64,000 nt of DNA. It comes from Alphaproteobacteria bacterium (GTDB lineage Bacteria; Pseudomonadota; Alphaproteobacteria; Micropepsales; Micropepsaceae). A program made the position numbers and the translations under genes. The stretch covers positions 248,001-312,000 of the forward strand of contig JAFARO010000004.1 of NCBI GenBank assembly GCA_019245415.1, written 5' to 3'. Shown here in pieces: positions 8,540 to 16,756 of this stretch (positions are counted from its first letter, which is position 1; every line of letters starts with the position of its first letter). A model generated the notes under the pieces. It made no database searches, was not told the origin of the DNA, and was given only the letters and a program-made list of their open reading frames with translations.

Positions 8540-9915
8540 ATTTCGCGCTGTGGTCCGCGACCGCGATGCTCGGCGCGGCTTGCACGTTCGGGCTGTGGCA
8601 CGCGGCGGCGATGATCCCGCTACAGGTGCCTCTCGATCCCAACGAGGGGTGGAACGCCTACCATACCATCGCGGCAATGCAGGGCGGCGCGCTTTATCCC
8701 GCCCGCGGCGGCGGCGGCATGGTCAACAACTATCCGCCGCTGTCGTTCTATGCCGTCGGACTCGTCACGAAGATCGTGGGCGATCCGATCGTTGCCGGCC
8801 GGATGCTTTCGCTGCTGTCTCTCCTCTTCATCTGCGGCGCCATCCTGCGCATTGCGCGCGACATGGGCGCAGAACGCGCCGCCGGCGTCTTTGCCGCGCT
8901 CTGGTTTTTGGGGGGATTGCTTGCCTTCACGGATTATGTGGCGATGGACGACCCACAGCTTTTCGGCCACGCCATCGATCTCGCGGGCCTGATTCTGCTG
9001 TTGCGCGGCAGGGCAGGCCCGGCCGCGTTGGCAATGACGCTGGCGCTGTTCGTGAAGCACAACCTGCTGGCGCTGCCGCTCGCGTCGCTGCTGTGGCTCG
9101 CGCTCATCGACCGCCGGCAAGCCGCGCATTTTGCCCTTTACGGATCGGTTTCCGGCGTTGTCGGCTTGATGCTGTTTCGCTGGACCTTCGGAATCGGGCT
9201 TCTTGGCGCCCTTGCCACGCCGCGGATTTTCTCGCTGGCGCTGTTGGCGCAAACGACGGCGACGTGGCTGATCTGGTGCGCAACTGCGATGGCGGCGGCC
9301 ATGGCGCTGCTGTGGACAAATCGGACGGACCGAAACGTCGTGTTCGGCGCGCTCTATGCCCTGGTCGCCGTGACGGTCGCCGCTGCATTCTCGGGTGGCG
9401 CCGGCGTGGACCTGAATGTCTGGTTCGATGCCGCCATTGCGCTTTCTCTGTGTGCGGCCTTGGCGCTGACGCGAATGACGGCGCCGCTGCAGCGCGCACT
9501 GCTGCTCGCAGCCTACTTGGTTCCGCTGCTCACGGGGCTGGTGCTGGCCGCCGACGAGAGCTGGCGCGATCCGCAGTTCTGGCTTCATCCCGGCCGCGAT
9601 GACGCGCAAACGGCACGTAGCGATATCGCGTTTCTCAACTCGCATCGTGGCCCCGCGCTCTGCGAGATGCTTTCGCTGTGTTATTGGGCCGGCAAGCCGG
9701 CAGAGGTGGATACCTTCAATCTCGGTCAGGCTTTCGCGACTGGCGCGCGCAGCGACCGCCAGCTTGCGGCGCGCATCGCAGCCGGACAGTTCGCCGTTCT
9801 CCAATTCGACGCGTTGGATGATTTCGCGCTCGGGCCGCGCGTGAAGGCTGCTCTGCTGCGGCGTTACAGGGTCCATCATCAGGACGATGACGGCGTGTTG
9901 ATGCTGCCGCGCTAG
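8524..9915 (+). CDS. Membrane glycosyltransferase-like protein (GT39/ArnT-like)
   Basis: 463-residue multi-pass protein. An N-terminal helix is followed by a loop with 'VPLDPNEGWNAYHTIAAMQGGALYP', then 'MVNNYPPLSFYAVGLVTKIVGDPIVAGRMLS'. This D-x-x-E-G..Y and Y-P-P-L pattern is characteristic of GT-C enzymes such as ArnT and PMT that use polyprenyl-phosphate sugars. About ten further membrane helices follow and a short periplasmic C-terminal region. The GTG start overlaps the previous gene by 16 bases; an ATG at 8566 is an alternative start that would shorten the protein by 14 residues. The stop overlaps the convergent GH18-NodB-GT2 gene by four bases. Confidence 0.65.
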   Translation: MQKALNFALWSATAMLGAACTFGLWHAAAMIPLQVPLDPNEGWNAYHTIAAMQGGALYPARGGGGMVNNYPPLSFYAVGLVTKIVGDPIVAGRMLSLLSLLFICGAILRIARDMGAERAAGVFAALWFLGGLLAFTDYVAMDDPQLFGHAIDLAGLILLLRGRAGPAALAMTLALFVKHNLLALPLASLLWLALIDRRQAAHFALYGSVSGVVGLMLFRWTFGIGLLGALATPRIFSLALLAQTTATWLIWCATAMAAAMALLWTNRTDRNVVFGALYALVAVTVAAAFSGGAGVDLNVWFDAAIALSLCAALALTRMTAPLQRALLLAAYLVPLLTGLVLAADESWRDPQFWLHPGRDDAQTARSDIAFLNSHRGPALCEMLSLCYWAGKPAEVDTFNLGQAFATGARSDRQLAARIAAGQFAVLQFDALDDFALGPRVKAALLRRYRVHHQDDDGVLMLPR

Positions 9916-12900
9916 ACCGTCTCGACTTTGACGGTGCCGGCGCGCTCAAGCTTGCCCCAGCCGACCGAAGGTCCGCGCAACGCGGCGAAGATTGAACGGA
10001 TCACGACGTAGTACATGATCTGGCGGTACCCGAAGCGCTGCAGCATCAGCCACCACAACAGGCTCCATTGCTCGCGTTTCTCCAGCAGGAAGCCGACCAT
10101 CGCCGCCAGCAGATCGACCACCATGAAGATGCAGTAATAGATTGCGATCTTCTGGACGTTGGCGCTGTTGAATTCCGCGCCGTGCTGAACGTAATTGAGT
10201 GAGGCGGTAAGGATCTGCCAGATGAAGGCCAGATCGACCAGGGGCGCTAGGGCCGAGAGGGCGATCTGGAACAGCCAGACCTGCGGCAATGCCACCAGCC
10301 CCAGCGCGCCGAAGCGCGGATTGAACGTCACGTCGCGATACTTCCACAGGCATTGCAGCGTGCCATAGGCCCAGCGGAAACGCTGGCGCGCCAGGCCGCG
10401 CACGGTCGCCGGCGCTTCGGTGCGGGCAACCGCGCTGCTGTCGAACAGCACCTTGTAGCCGCCGCGCTGCACCGCGATGGTGAGATCCTGGTCCTCGGCC
10501 AAGGTGTCGAGCGGGAAGCCCCCCAAAGCCTGGAGCACGGATTTGCGCCATGCGCCCACAGCGCCGGGGACGACCGTCAGCGTTCCCAGGGTCGCCAGCG
10601 CGCGCCGCTCCAGGTTCTGCGCCACGATGTATTCGAGCGCCTGCCAGCGCGTGATCATGTTGATGCGGTTGCCGACCTTGGCGTTGCCCGCGACTGCGCC
10701 CATTTGCGGATCGGCGAACCACCGCGCCAGGCGCGAAATGGTGTCGGTCTCGAACAGGGTGTCGGCATCCAGCGCCACCACGATTTCGCCGCCGGCGCGT
10801 GCAAGACCGGTGTTGAGCGCCGCCGCCTTTCCCGAATTGGGGATCGTCAGCACGCTGACGCGCGGATCGCCGGCGAAGTTGGTGCGCAGCACTTCCGCCG
10901 TGCGGTCGCGTGAACCGTCGTCGATCACGATCACCTCGAGCCCGGGATAGTCGCTCTTGAGGATGCGCGCCACCGTCGCTGCGATGACGACCTCCTCGTT
11001 GTAGGCGGGAATGAGAACGCTGACCGGCAGGGAGGCAGGATCGGCCGGTGGCCGGACATGACGGCGCCGGCCCATCAGCGCCAGCGTCGCCAGCACCAAG
11101 AGCCGCAGGATGCCGAGCGCGATGGCGATCTGGAACAGCCAGTAGAAGATGCGCCCGAGCCAGCTAAGACTCATGAACACCACGCGGTCGGTGAACAGCG
11201 AGACGGTGGGCGCCAAGGCAGGCATCACTTGCTCGCGGGTGAGGCCGGCGAGTTCCGACAGCGGCACGATCTTGTAGTGCGACGCCTGCAGACGTTCGAT
11301 CAGCGGCGCCAGGACCTGGACCGTGCGCGAGCGGTCGCCGCCGGCGTCGTGCAGAAGGATGATGTTGCCGCGGAATTCGGGATTGGGGTTGGTCAGTTCA
11401 GCGAAGGAGGTGCGGATCATCGTTTCCGGTGCCGGCAGCTGCCAGTCCTCGGTATCGACGTGTTCGCCAACCGTGACGTAGCCCATGCGCTGGGCGATCT
11501 CCACCGGCGTGATCTCGTCGGTTGAGGCAGGTTCGGCATCTCCGAGATAAGGCGGACGGAACAGGCGCATCGAGTGTCCGGTGAGCGCCTGGATCAGCCG
11601 CTGCGTGGCGTTGAGCTCCAGCGTCACGGCTTCGCCCGGCGTGTCCGCGAGGTTGGGATGGGTGAAGGTATGGTTGCCGAGCTCGTGGCCTTCCGCGTAG
11701 ATGCGCTCGATCAGGTCGGGATAGGCCTCGGCATTCTCGCCGATGACGAAGAACGCCGCCTTCACCCCTTTGGCCTTGAGGATATCGAGGATTTCCGGCG
11801 TCCATTCCGGATCGGGGCCGTCGTCGAAAGTCAGCGCCACCTTTCCCGCGACCTGTCCGGTCGTTTCGATGACGTAGCTCGTAGGAATGGTCGTGTAGGT
11901 TTCGTCGGTGATGGCGCCAGTCTCGCGGTCGAGCTCGAAACGGCGCGCCCCCGGCGTGGGATGAGACTTCACGCGCAGGATTTCGCCGGCGCCTTCGAAA
12001 TCGACGTCCTCGCTCACCGGGATGTGATGCAGCGCGTCCGGCGCCGCGGCGCCGTAGGCGCGTCCCAGCACGCTCCAAATCGAAGGATCCTCGCTGCCGA
12101 TGCGCCACAAGGCATAGCCCGCCGGCCTGTAGTTGTCGGCCGAATGGATCTGATTGAAGGCCGTCACGGCGTCCAGAAACCAGACGTCGTGGGTGGATCG
12201 GTCGTTTTCGAAATAGGAGAAATGCGCGTTGCCGCTGGCATCGTCGAAATCGATATCGGCTTCGGAATCGCGCGCGGCCAGCACCGCGTCCTGGAAGTTC
12301 AGGCTGTCCGCATAGTCCTTCCCGTGCCAGTCGTAGCCGTAATTGCCGATACCCACGATGGTGGATGCGGGATCGAGGACGCGCATGCGCGCCGCCAGAT
12401 TGCTCTCGAACCAGTCCTGCCCGGCAATGGGCCCCGCCTCGTCGGAATCGTCATGCTGGTCGTAGGCCATCAGGATCGTGTAATCGACGATGTCGGCGTA
12501 TTCCTCATAAGGCCAGCTCGCTTCGTCGAAGGGCACCGTCTGCAGGATGATCCAGCCATGTGGGGCGAAGGCCGCCGAAAGATCGGAGAGAAAGTTCTTC
12601 AGACCCCCATAGGCATCGGGCGGCACTTGCTCGAAATCGACGACGAGCCCGGGAAATTTGTGTTCCGCCATGAAACTGCTCAGCTGCTGGATGAGCGCGG
12701 TGCGCCGCTTCCCGTCGTTGAGCAGTTTCCCGAGACCCTCACTGTTCCACACACCCTTTTCGATATTTTGCACCATGGGCAGGATGGCGACGTTGGGCTT
12801 GTTGGCGCGCACCAGATTGATCACGCGCCGGTCGATTGCCGGCTTGAGCGCGAGGCTCGGTCCGTGCAGCCCGAGCCAGTTGGGAACGACCCAGTCCAGA

Positions 12901-13316
12901 TGCGCAAGCGCCCGCTTGAAGGCGGGATAGCTCGCTTCTTCGAATGTCTCGTAGAAACCGATTGCAAGCGAGCGCCCCGGCTGCACCCTCAGCGCGCTGG
13001 GCAGTACCCGCGGCGCCCTGGCGATCTTGAGGTGGCGCATCCGCATGGCCTCGATACGCCGATCGCGCGCCTCGACGGCCAGACGGGTGGCCGACTTGAG
13101 CAGGCCCGGCGCCTGGGCTTTGCTCTCCAGCTCGGGAAGATGGATGGCCGTCAGCCGGTTGTTGAACCCCACCGCGTCCATCTGCGGCGCGACGACGAGG
13201 CTGGCAACGAACGCCGCAGCCAGCACCGTGCTCACCACCGCGGCGATCCAGCCGAGCAGGCTCAACCGCGCGGCACGTCGCCCGGTGGCGTCGAAAAAAA
13301 TCGGCTTCTTGCTCAC
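9912..13316 (-). CDS. Trifunctional GH18 / NodB deacetylase / GT2 synthase
   Basis: 1134 residues combining three polysaccharide enzymes. Residues 18-42 form a membrane anchor. Residues about 115-420 are a GH18-like domain with catalytic Glu229 in 'GLVVDFEQ', the first two Asp of the usual DxxDxDxE being absent. Residues about 490-695 are a NodB-type deacetylase with the TFDDGPD motif (D498, D499), the metal pair H549/H553 in HTFTH, 'RPPY' and 'LLHDAG'. After membrane segments at about 708-748, residues 764-1000 are a processive GT2 with DD799-800, DAD850-852, ED941-942 and QRFRW978-982; more helices end the chain. Topology puts GH18 and NodB outside and GT2 inside, like a fused PgaB-PgaC. 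GTG start with GGAAG five bases upstream. The likely product is a partly de-N-acetylated beta-linked amino-sugar polymer. Confidence 0.9.
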   Translation of the reverse strand: MSKKPIFFDATGRRAARLSLLGWIAAVVSTVLAAAFVASLVVAPQMDAVGFNNRLTAIHLPELESKAQAPGLLKSATRLAVEARDRRIEAMRMRHLKIARAPRVLPSALRVQPGRSLAIGFYETFEEASYPAFKRALAHLDWVVPNWLGLHGPSLALKPAIDRRVINLVRANKPNVAILPMVQNIEKGVWNSEGLGKLLNDGKRRTALIQQLSSFMAEHKFPGLVVDFEQVPPDAYGGLKNFLSDLSAAFAPHGWIILQTVPFDEASWPYEEYADIVDYTILMAYDQHDDSDEAGPIAGQDWFESNLAARMRVLDPASTIVGIGNYGYDWHGKDYADSLNFQDAVLAARDSEADIDFDDASGNAHFSYFENDRSTHDVWFLDAVTAFNQIHSADNYRPAGYALWRIGSEDPSIWSVLGRAYGAAAPDALHHIPVSEDVDFEGAGEILRVKSHPTPGARRFELDRETGAITDETYTTIPTSYVIETTGQVAGKVALTFDDGPDPEWTPEILDILKAKGVKAAFFVIGENAEAYPDLIERIYAEGHELGNHTFTHPNLADTPGEAVTLELNATQRLIQALTGHSMRLFRPPYLGDAEPASTDEITPVEIAQRMGYVTVGEHVDTEDWQLPAPETMIRTSFAELTNPNPEFRGNIILLHDAGGDRSRTVQVLAPLIERLQASHYKIVPLSELAGLTREQVMPALAPTVSLFTDRVVFMSLSWLGRIFYWLFQIAIALGILRLLVLATLALMGRRRHVRPPADPASLPVSVLIPAYNEEVVIAATVARILKSDYPGLEVIVIDDGSRDRTAEVLRTNFAGDPRVSVLTIPNSGKAAALNTGLARAGGEIVVALDADTLFETDTISRLARWFADPQMGAVAGNAKVGNRINMITRWQALEYIVAQNLERRALATLGTLTVVPGAVGAWRKSVLQALGGFPLDTLAEDQDLTIAVQRGGYKVLFDSSAVARTEAPATVRGLARQRFRWAYGTLQCLWKYRDVTFNPRFGALGLVALPQVWLFQIALSALAPLVDLAFIWQILTASLNYVQHGAEFNSANVQKIAIYYCIFMVVDLLAAMVGFLLEKREQWSLLWWLMLQRFGYRQIMYYVVIRSIFAALRGPSVGWGKLERAGTVKVETV

Positions 13317-13460
13317 ATCGACTTCCGAAAGGCCGCGCGCACTATATAGGAATGTGCGGTGAAATTGCGGACCCTCTTGCCGCCGAAAATCCTTCAAGAT
13401 GAATGGATTGACAGATTGCGCCCACGGGGGCGGCGAAACGCGGCGCCGCCGTCGGCGTCT

Positions 13461-13895
13461 TTAGGAGCGCCCGCCGCGCCGGCCGGACGACTTTGGCGCT
13501 TCGACCTGGTCGTTGGCGAGCTGACGCGCGAGATTGAGAATCGCGCGGCGTCGCTTGGGCGACTCGATGCTCGCATAGGCCTCCAGCAGGTCGGCCGCGC
13601 CGGGTTCGGTCATGAGGCCTATCTGCCGCGAAAGCGCGCCCGAAGATTTCGACTTGTCGAGGTTGCCGACCAGATCGGAGACGCTGCAATCCAAAGCCTC
13701 GGAGATCTCGGCCAGACGCGAGAAGCTGATGCGGTTGGTGCCGTGCTCGTACTTCTGGACCTGTTGAAAGGTGATGCCGACGGCTCGCGCAAGTTGGTCC
13801 TGGGACATGCCGAGCTCCTTGCGGCGCAACCTGACGCGCGCGCCGAGAGCGATGTCGAGCGGGTGTGGCGTCCCCTCTTGTGATTTTTTTGCCAT
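13461..13895 (-). CDS. XRE-family transcriptional regulator (PraR/PhrR-like)
   Basis: 144-residue DNA-binding protein. An N-terminal Cro/CI helix-turn-helix spans roughly residues 15-70 with 'ALGARVRLRRKELGMSQDQLARAVGITFQQVQKYEHGTNRIS', a form very common in alphaproteobacteria and including the rhizobial regulators PraR and PhrR, which affect biofilm and surface properties. The C-terminal half is a short helical region ('LLEAYASIESPKRRRAILNLARQLAND'). The ATG at 13895 gives the family's usual N-terminus; an upstream frame extension is arginine-rich and unlikely. It lies downstream on the same strand of nothing else and is divergent from the deacetylase at 14061, so it could control its neighbours; that is inference. 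Confidence 0.88.
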   Translation of the reverse strand: MAKKSQEGTPHPLDIALGARVRLRRKELGMSQDQLARAVGITFQQVQKYEHGTNRISFSRLAEISEALDCSVSDLVGNLDKSKSSGALSRQIGLMTEPGAADLLEAYASIESPKRRRAILNLARQLANDQVEAPKSSGRRGGRS

Positions 13896-14060
13896 TGCGA
13901 ATCTCTGGAATTTACGGGCCCATATTGAACGGCGACAAAGCCTTCTGTCCAATCGCGTCAGACGTGTCTTCGCGCGCCCTGCACGCCCTTTGATCGCAAC
14001 TTTAACGCTTAACTTCGTCTAAAGACGCCGTGATGAAGATTGTTTTGCGGAAAGGTTTCA

Positions 14061-15077
14061 ATGGCCGGTGGAATCGGAAATGCAGTGCGAGCGGCGGGGG
14101 CCTTGCTGCCTGCCTCGTGGATGCGCGCGTTGTCGACGCCGGCCGCGGTTTTCTTCCACGGCGTGGAACGGCGCCTCGACGACGTGCGCGTGCAGGGGAT
14201 GCACCACGCCCGTGAGCGATTTTGCGACATCGCCGGACAGCTTGCCCGCGACTTCGAGGTGCTGCCGCTCTGCGCGCTGGAGGACGTGCTGAAGAACCCC
14301 CGGCAGCATCGGCGCAGCCTCTTCCTCATGGCCGATGATGGCTACGTCAACAACCTGACCGAAGCCGAGCCGATCCTGCGCGCGCATGGCCTGCCTTGGA
14401 CGGTTTTCGTCAGTGCACGCCATATCGAAACTGCAGCGCGCAATCCGCTGTTCCTGGCGCGGCTGTTCCTGCTGTTCGCGCCGCCGGGGCTCTATCGCGT
14501 GGAAAATCTCGGAAATATCGAGATTTCTCTAGATCGCAACGCCGCCGACATCGGTGCTCGCCTTTCCCAGCTCAAGCGCTTGCCGGCGGAAGCGTCGCAA
14601 GCGGCCATCGAGTCGATGCGGTCGCAATTTCTCGAGCTCGACACCGAGGCGGCGCGGTTTGTCTCCGACTCGTTCCTCACCTGGGATCAGGTCGCAGCCC
14701 TCAAATCCCGCGGCGTCGAGATCGGCGCCCATGCGGACCGCCATTGGGCAATGCATGAGGGCCAGAGCCCCGCCTATCTGCGCGAACAGGCGAGCGGCGC
14801 GCGGGCCATGATCGAATCGCGCATCGGTTCGTGCCGCCATTTCGCCTATCCCTTCGGAAATGTCGGCGATGTCAGCCGCGCGGCTTGGCATGCCGTGCGC
14901 GATGCCGGCTTCGACTACGGCTTTACCACGCTTTCGGGCACGCTCGACGCCTCCCTCAATCGCTGGCTCCTGCCGCGATACGGCCTTCGACCCTGCGAGC
15001 GCAGGCTGGCATCGCTGGTGCCGACGCTGCGGCTCGGCAATCCGCGGCTGCGGGCCTTCCAGCGCAGCCTGACCTAG
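14061..15077 (+). CDS. Polysaccharide deacetylase (NodB homology) family protein
   Basis: 338-residue carbohydrate deacetylase. The metal-binding first Asp pair appears in 'FLMADDGYVNNL', and the His pair in 'EIGAHADRHWAMH'. The later 'CRHFAYPFGNVGDVS' is typical of the group that acts on capsule or lipid-linked polysaccharide. Between them is a longer insertion (about residues 130-210) than in NodB. No signal peptide is evident, so action on a cytoplasmic-face lipid-linked intermediate is possible. The ATG is chosen because AAAGG lies five bases upstream. It is divergent from the XRE regulator and 148 bases ahead of the sugar-phosphate transferase, so it may lead the Wzy-type operon. Confidence 0.85.
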   Translation: MAGGIGNAVRAAGALLPASWMRALSTPAAVFFHGVERRLDDVRVQGMHHARERFCDIAGQLARDFEVLPLCALEDVLKNPRQHRRSLFLMADDGYVNNLTEAEPILRAHGLPWTVFVSARHIETAARNPLFLARLFLLFAPPGLYRVENLGNIEISLDRNAADIGARLSQLKRLPAEASQAAIESMRSQFLELDTEAARFVSDSFLTWDQVAALKSRGVEIGAHADRHWAMHEGQSPAYLREQASGARAMIESRIGSCRHFAYPFGNVGDVSRAAWHAVRDAGFDYGFTTLSGTLDASLNRWLLPRYGLRPCERRLASLVPTLRLGNPRLRAFQRSLT

Positions 15078-15225
15078 CGACAGGTCTGTTTCGATTCGAG
15101 AAACCAAAGCCGAAACGCCGAGCCGAACCGTTCCAGACCGGCACGGCGAAGCGCCACTGTAGCGATGAACGTCGCGTCGGTGGTGGCGCGGACCATGCAG
15201 CAGGCCAGGCGCGGAAACCAAGGCT

Positions 15226-15909
15226 GTGCCTCCCGTGAGCATCCAGGAACACTTCGCGTCCGACGCGTTGCCCGTGCTCGAGGATGCGCTGGCCCTTGCT
15301 CCCGCCAAGCGGCGGAGCCCTTACCCGGAGCTCAAGCGCCTGCTCGACCTCATGGGGGCGCTGGCGGTGCTGGTCTTCGCCCTGCCGCTCCTGCTCGCGG
15401 TCGCGCTGTGGATCCGGGTCGATTCCAGGGGACCGGTGCTGTTCCGGCAGACCAGGCTGGGGCGGGATGGTCGTCCATTCCGTATCCTGAAGTTCCGTAC
15501 CATGACGGTTGTGGAGGACGGTGCCGATGTGGTGCAGGCCGAGCGCGGCGACGTCCGTATCACCTTCGCCGGTCGCTTCCTGCGCGGTTCCAGTCTGGAC
15601 GAGCTGCCCCAGCTCCTCAACGTCATCCGGGGCGAGATGTCCCTCGTGGGACCCCGGCCGCATGCCGAGATCCATGACCGCCACTATGCCGGCCAAATCC
15701 TTGGCTACGAAGGCCGGCAAGCGGTCAAGCCGGGCATCACGGGCTGGGCCCAGGTTTCGGGCTATCGCGGCGGGACGCCGACGCTCGAGCTGATGCGCAA
15801 GCGCGTCGAATACGATCTTTGGTACGTGCGACACGCTTCGCTGGGGCTCGACCTGCTGATCCTGGCACTGACGCCGTTCGCGCTGTTGCGGGCAAGGAAC
15901 GCTTACTGA
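15226..15909 (+). CDS. Initiating sugar-phosphate transferase (bacterial sugar transferase family)
   Basis: Transfers a sugar 1-phosphate to undecaprenyl phosphate, the first committed step of polysaccharide repeat-unit assembly at the inner membrane. The 227-residue protein is the short monotopic form (PglC/PssY-like): one hydrophobic re-entrant helix ('LLDLMGALAVLVFALPLLLAVALWIR') followed by the catalytic domain with 'GPVLFRQTRLGRDGRPFRILKFRTM' and 'SLDELPQLLNVIRGEMSLVGPRP', and the C-terminal 'GITGWAQV'. GTG is taken as start; a second GTG nine bases on is equally plausible. Its stop overlaps the start of the next gene by one base (TGATG). Confidence 0.93.
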   Translation: MPPVSIQEHFASDALPVLEDALALAPAKRRSPYPELKRLLDLMGALAVLVFALPLLLAVALWIRVDSRGPVLFRQTRLGRDGRPFRILKFRTMTVVEDGADVVQAERGDVRITFAGRFLRGSSLDELPQLLNVIRGEMSLVGPRPHAEIHDRHYAGQILGYEGRQAVKPGITGWAQVSGYRGGTPTLELMRKRVEYDLWYVRHASLGLDLLILALTPFALLRARNAY

Positions 15910-16721
15910 TGGTTGCGAAGCCCCAGCGCGAAACGCCGTTACGCGAGCGCCGTTCCGGCGAACGCCTCTACCGCCGCGTGCTTGTCGGCGGACTGGCGAC
16001 GGCCTGCGTTTCGCGGCGCCAGCTCGGGCGGCTGATGGTGGGCGATTGCCTGGCGGCGCGCCAGGGCCGTCGCCGGCCCAAACTCGTCTTCGCCGCCAAC
16101 GGCCATGCCGTGGCGATGGCCGGCGCCGACCGCGGCTTCCGTAAGACCTTCGAAGCCGCCGATCTGGTGCACGCCGACGGAGCGCCAGTGGTTTTCGCCT
16201 CCAAGCTCACCGGCGCGCCCATTCCCGAGCGCAGCGCAACCACGGACTTCCTGCACGACGCCGCAGAGATGGCGCAGGCGCATGGCCTCGCGTTCTTTTT
16301 GCTCGGCGCCAGCGAAGAGATTAACGCCGCCTGTGCCGCCACCCTGAATGCCGCCTATCCCACGCTCGCAATCGCCGGGCGTCGTCACGGCTATTTCGGC
16401 GAGCAAGAGGAAGCGGCGATCTGCGAGGAGATCAACCGCTCTGGCGCCGATGTGCTTTGGGTCGGATTGGGCGTGCCGTTCGAGTATGAATTCTGCGCGC
16501 GCAATCGCGACAGGCTGAAGGCCGGCTGGATCGTCACCTGCGGCGGCTGTTTCAACTTCGCGGCAGGGATCTATCGCCGTGCGCCGGGCTGGATGCAGCG
16601 TCTCGGGCTAGAATGGCTCCATCGGTTGTGGCGCGAGCCCAAACGGCTGTTCTGGCGCTATGCCCTGACCAATCCGGTCGCGGCGTTCCTGCTTCTGACC
16701 CGCACCAGGGCCCTTCGTTAA
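15909..16721 (+). CDS. WecG/TagA/CpsF family glycosyltransferase (GT26)
   Basis: 270-residue glycosyltransferase that in characterised relatives adds ManNAc, ManNAcA or a similar sugar as the second residue on the lipid carrier. Family motifs are 'HADGAPVVFASKLTG' (the conserved N/H-x-D-G), 'FFLLGASEEINAACAATL', 'HGYF', 'VLWVGLGVPFEYEFCARN' and the C-terminal 'RAPGWMQRLGLEWLHRLWREPKRLFWRY', an amphipathic membrane-binding tail. The substrate link to the wecB product UDP-ManNAc at 2.7 kb is an inference. Starts within the stop of the preceding transferase gene, so the two first steps of repeat-unit assembly are translationally coupled. Confidence 0.92.
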   Translation: MVAKPQRETPLRERRSGERLYRRVLVGGLATACVSRRQLGRLMVGDCLAARQGRRRPKLVFAANGHAVAMAGADRGFRKTFEAADLVHADGAPVVFASKLTGAPIPERSATTDFLHDAAEMAQAHGLAFFLLGASEEINAACAATLNAAYPTLAIAGRRHGYFGEQEEAAICEEINRSGADVLWVGLGVPFEYEFCARNRDRLKAGWIVTCGGCFNFAAGIYRRAPGWMQRLGLEWLHRLWREPKRLFWRYALTNPVAAFLLLTRTRALR

Positions 16722-16756
16722 CCCAATCGCATAGATGATTTCGGTCCGCGGCTTGC

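Noticed and set aside
13408-13413. TTGACA as a promoter -35 on the plus strand
   Set aside because: It lies between two minus-strand genes with no plus-strand gene start within reach; the next plus-strand gene begins over 600 bases away.
14002-14013. TTAACGCTTAAC as a CtrA-binding site
   Set aside because: CtrA full sites need TTAA repeats seven bases apart; here the spacing is three, so the match is not convincing.
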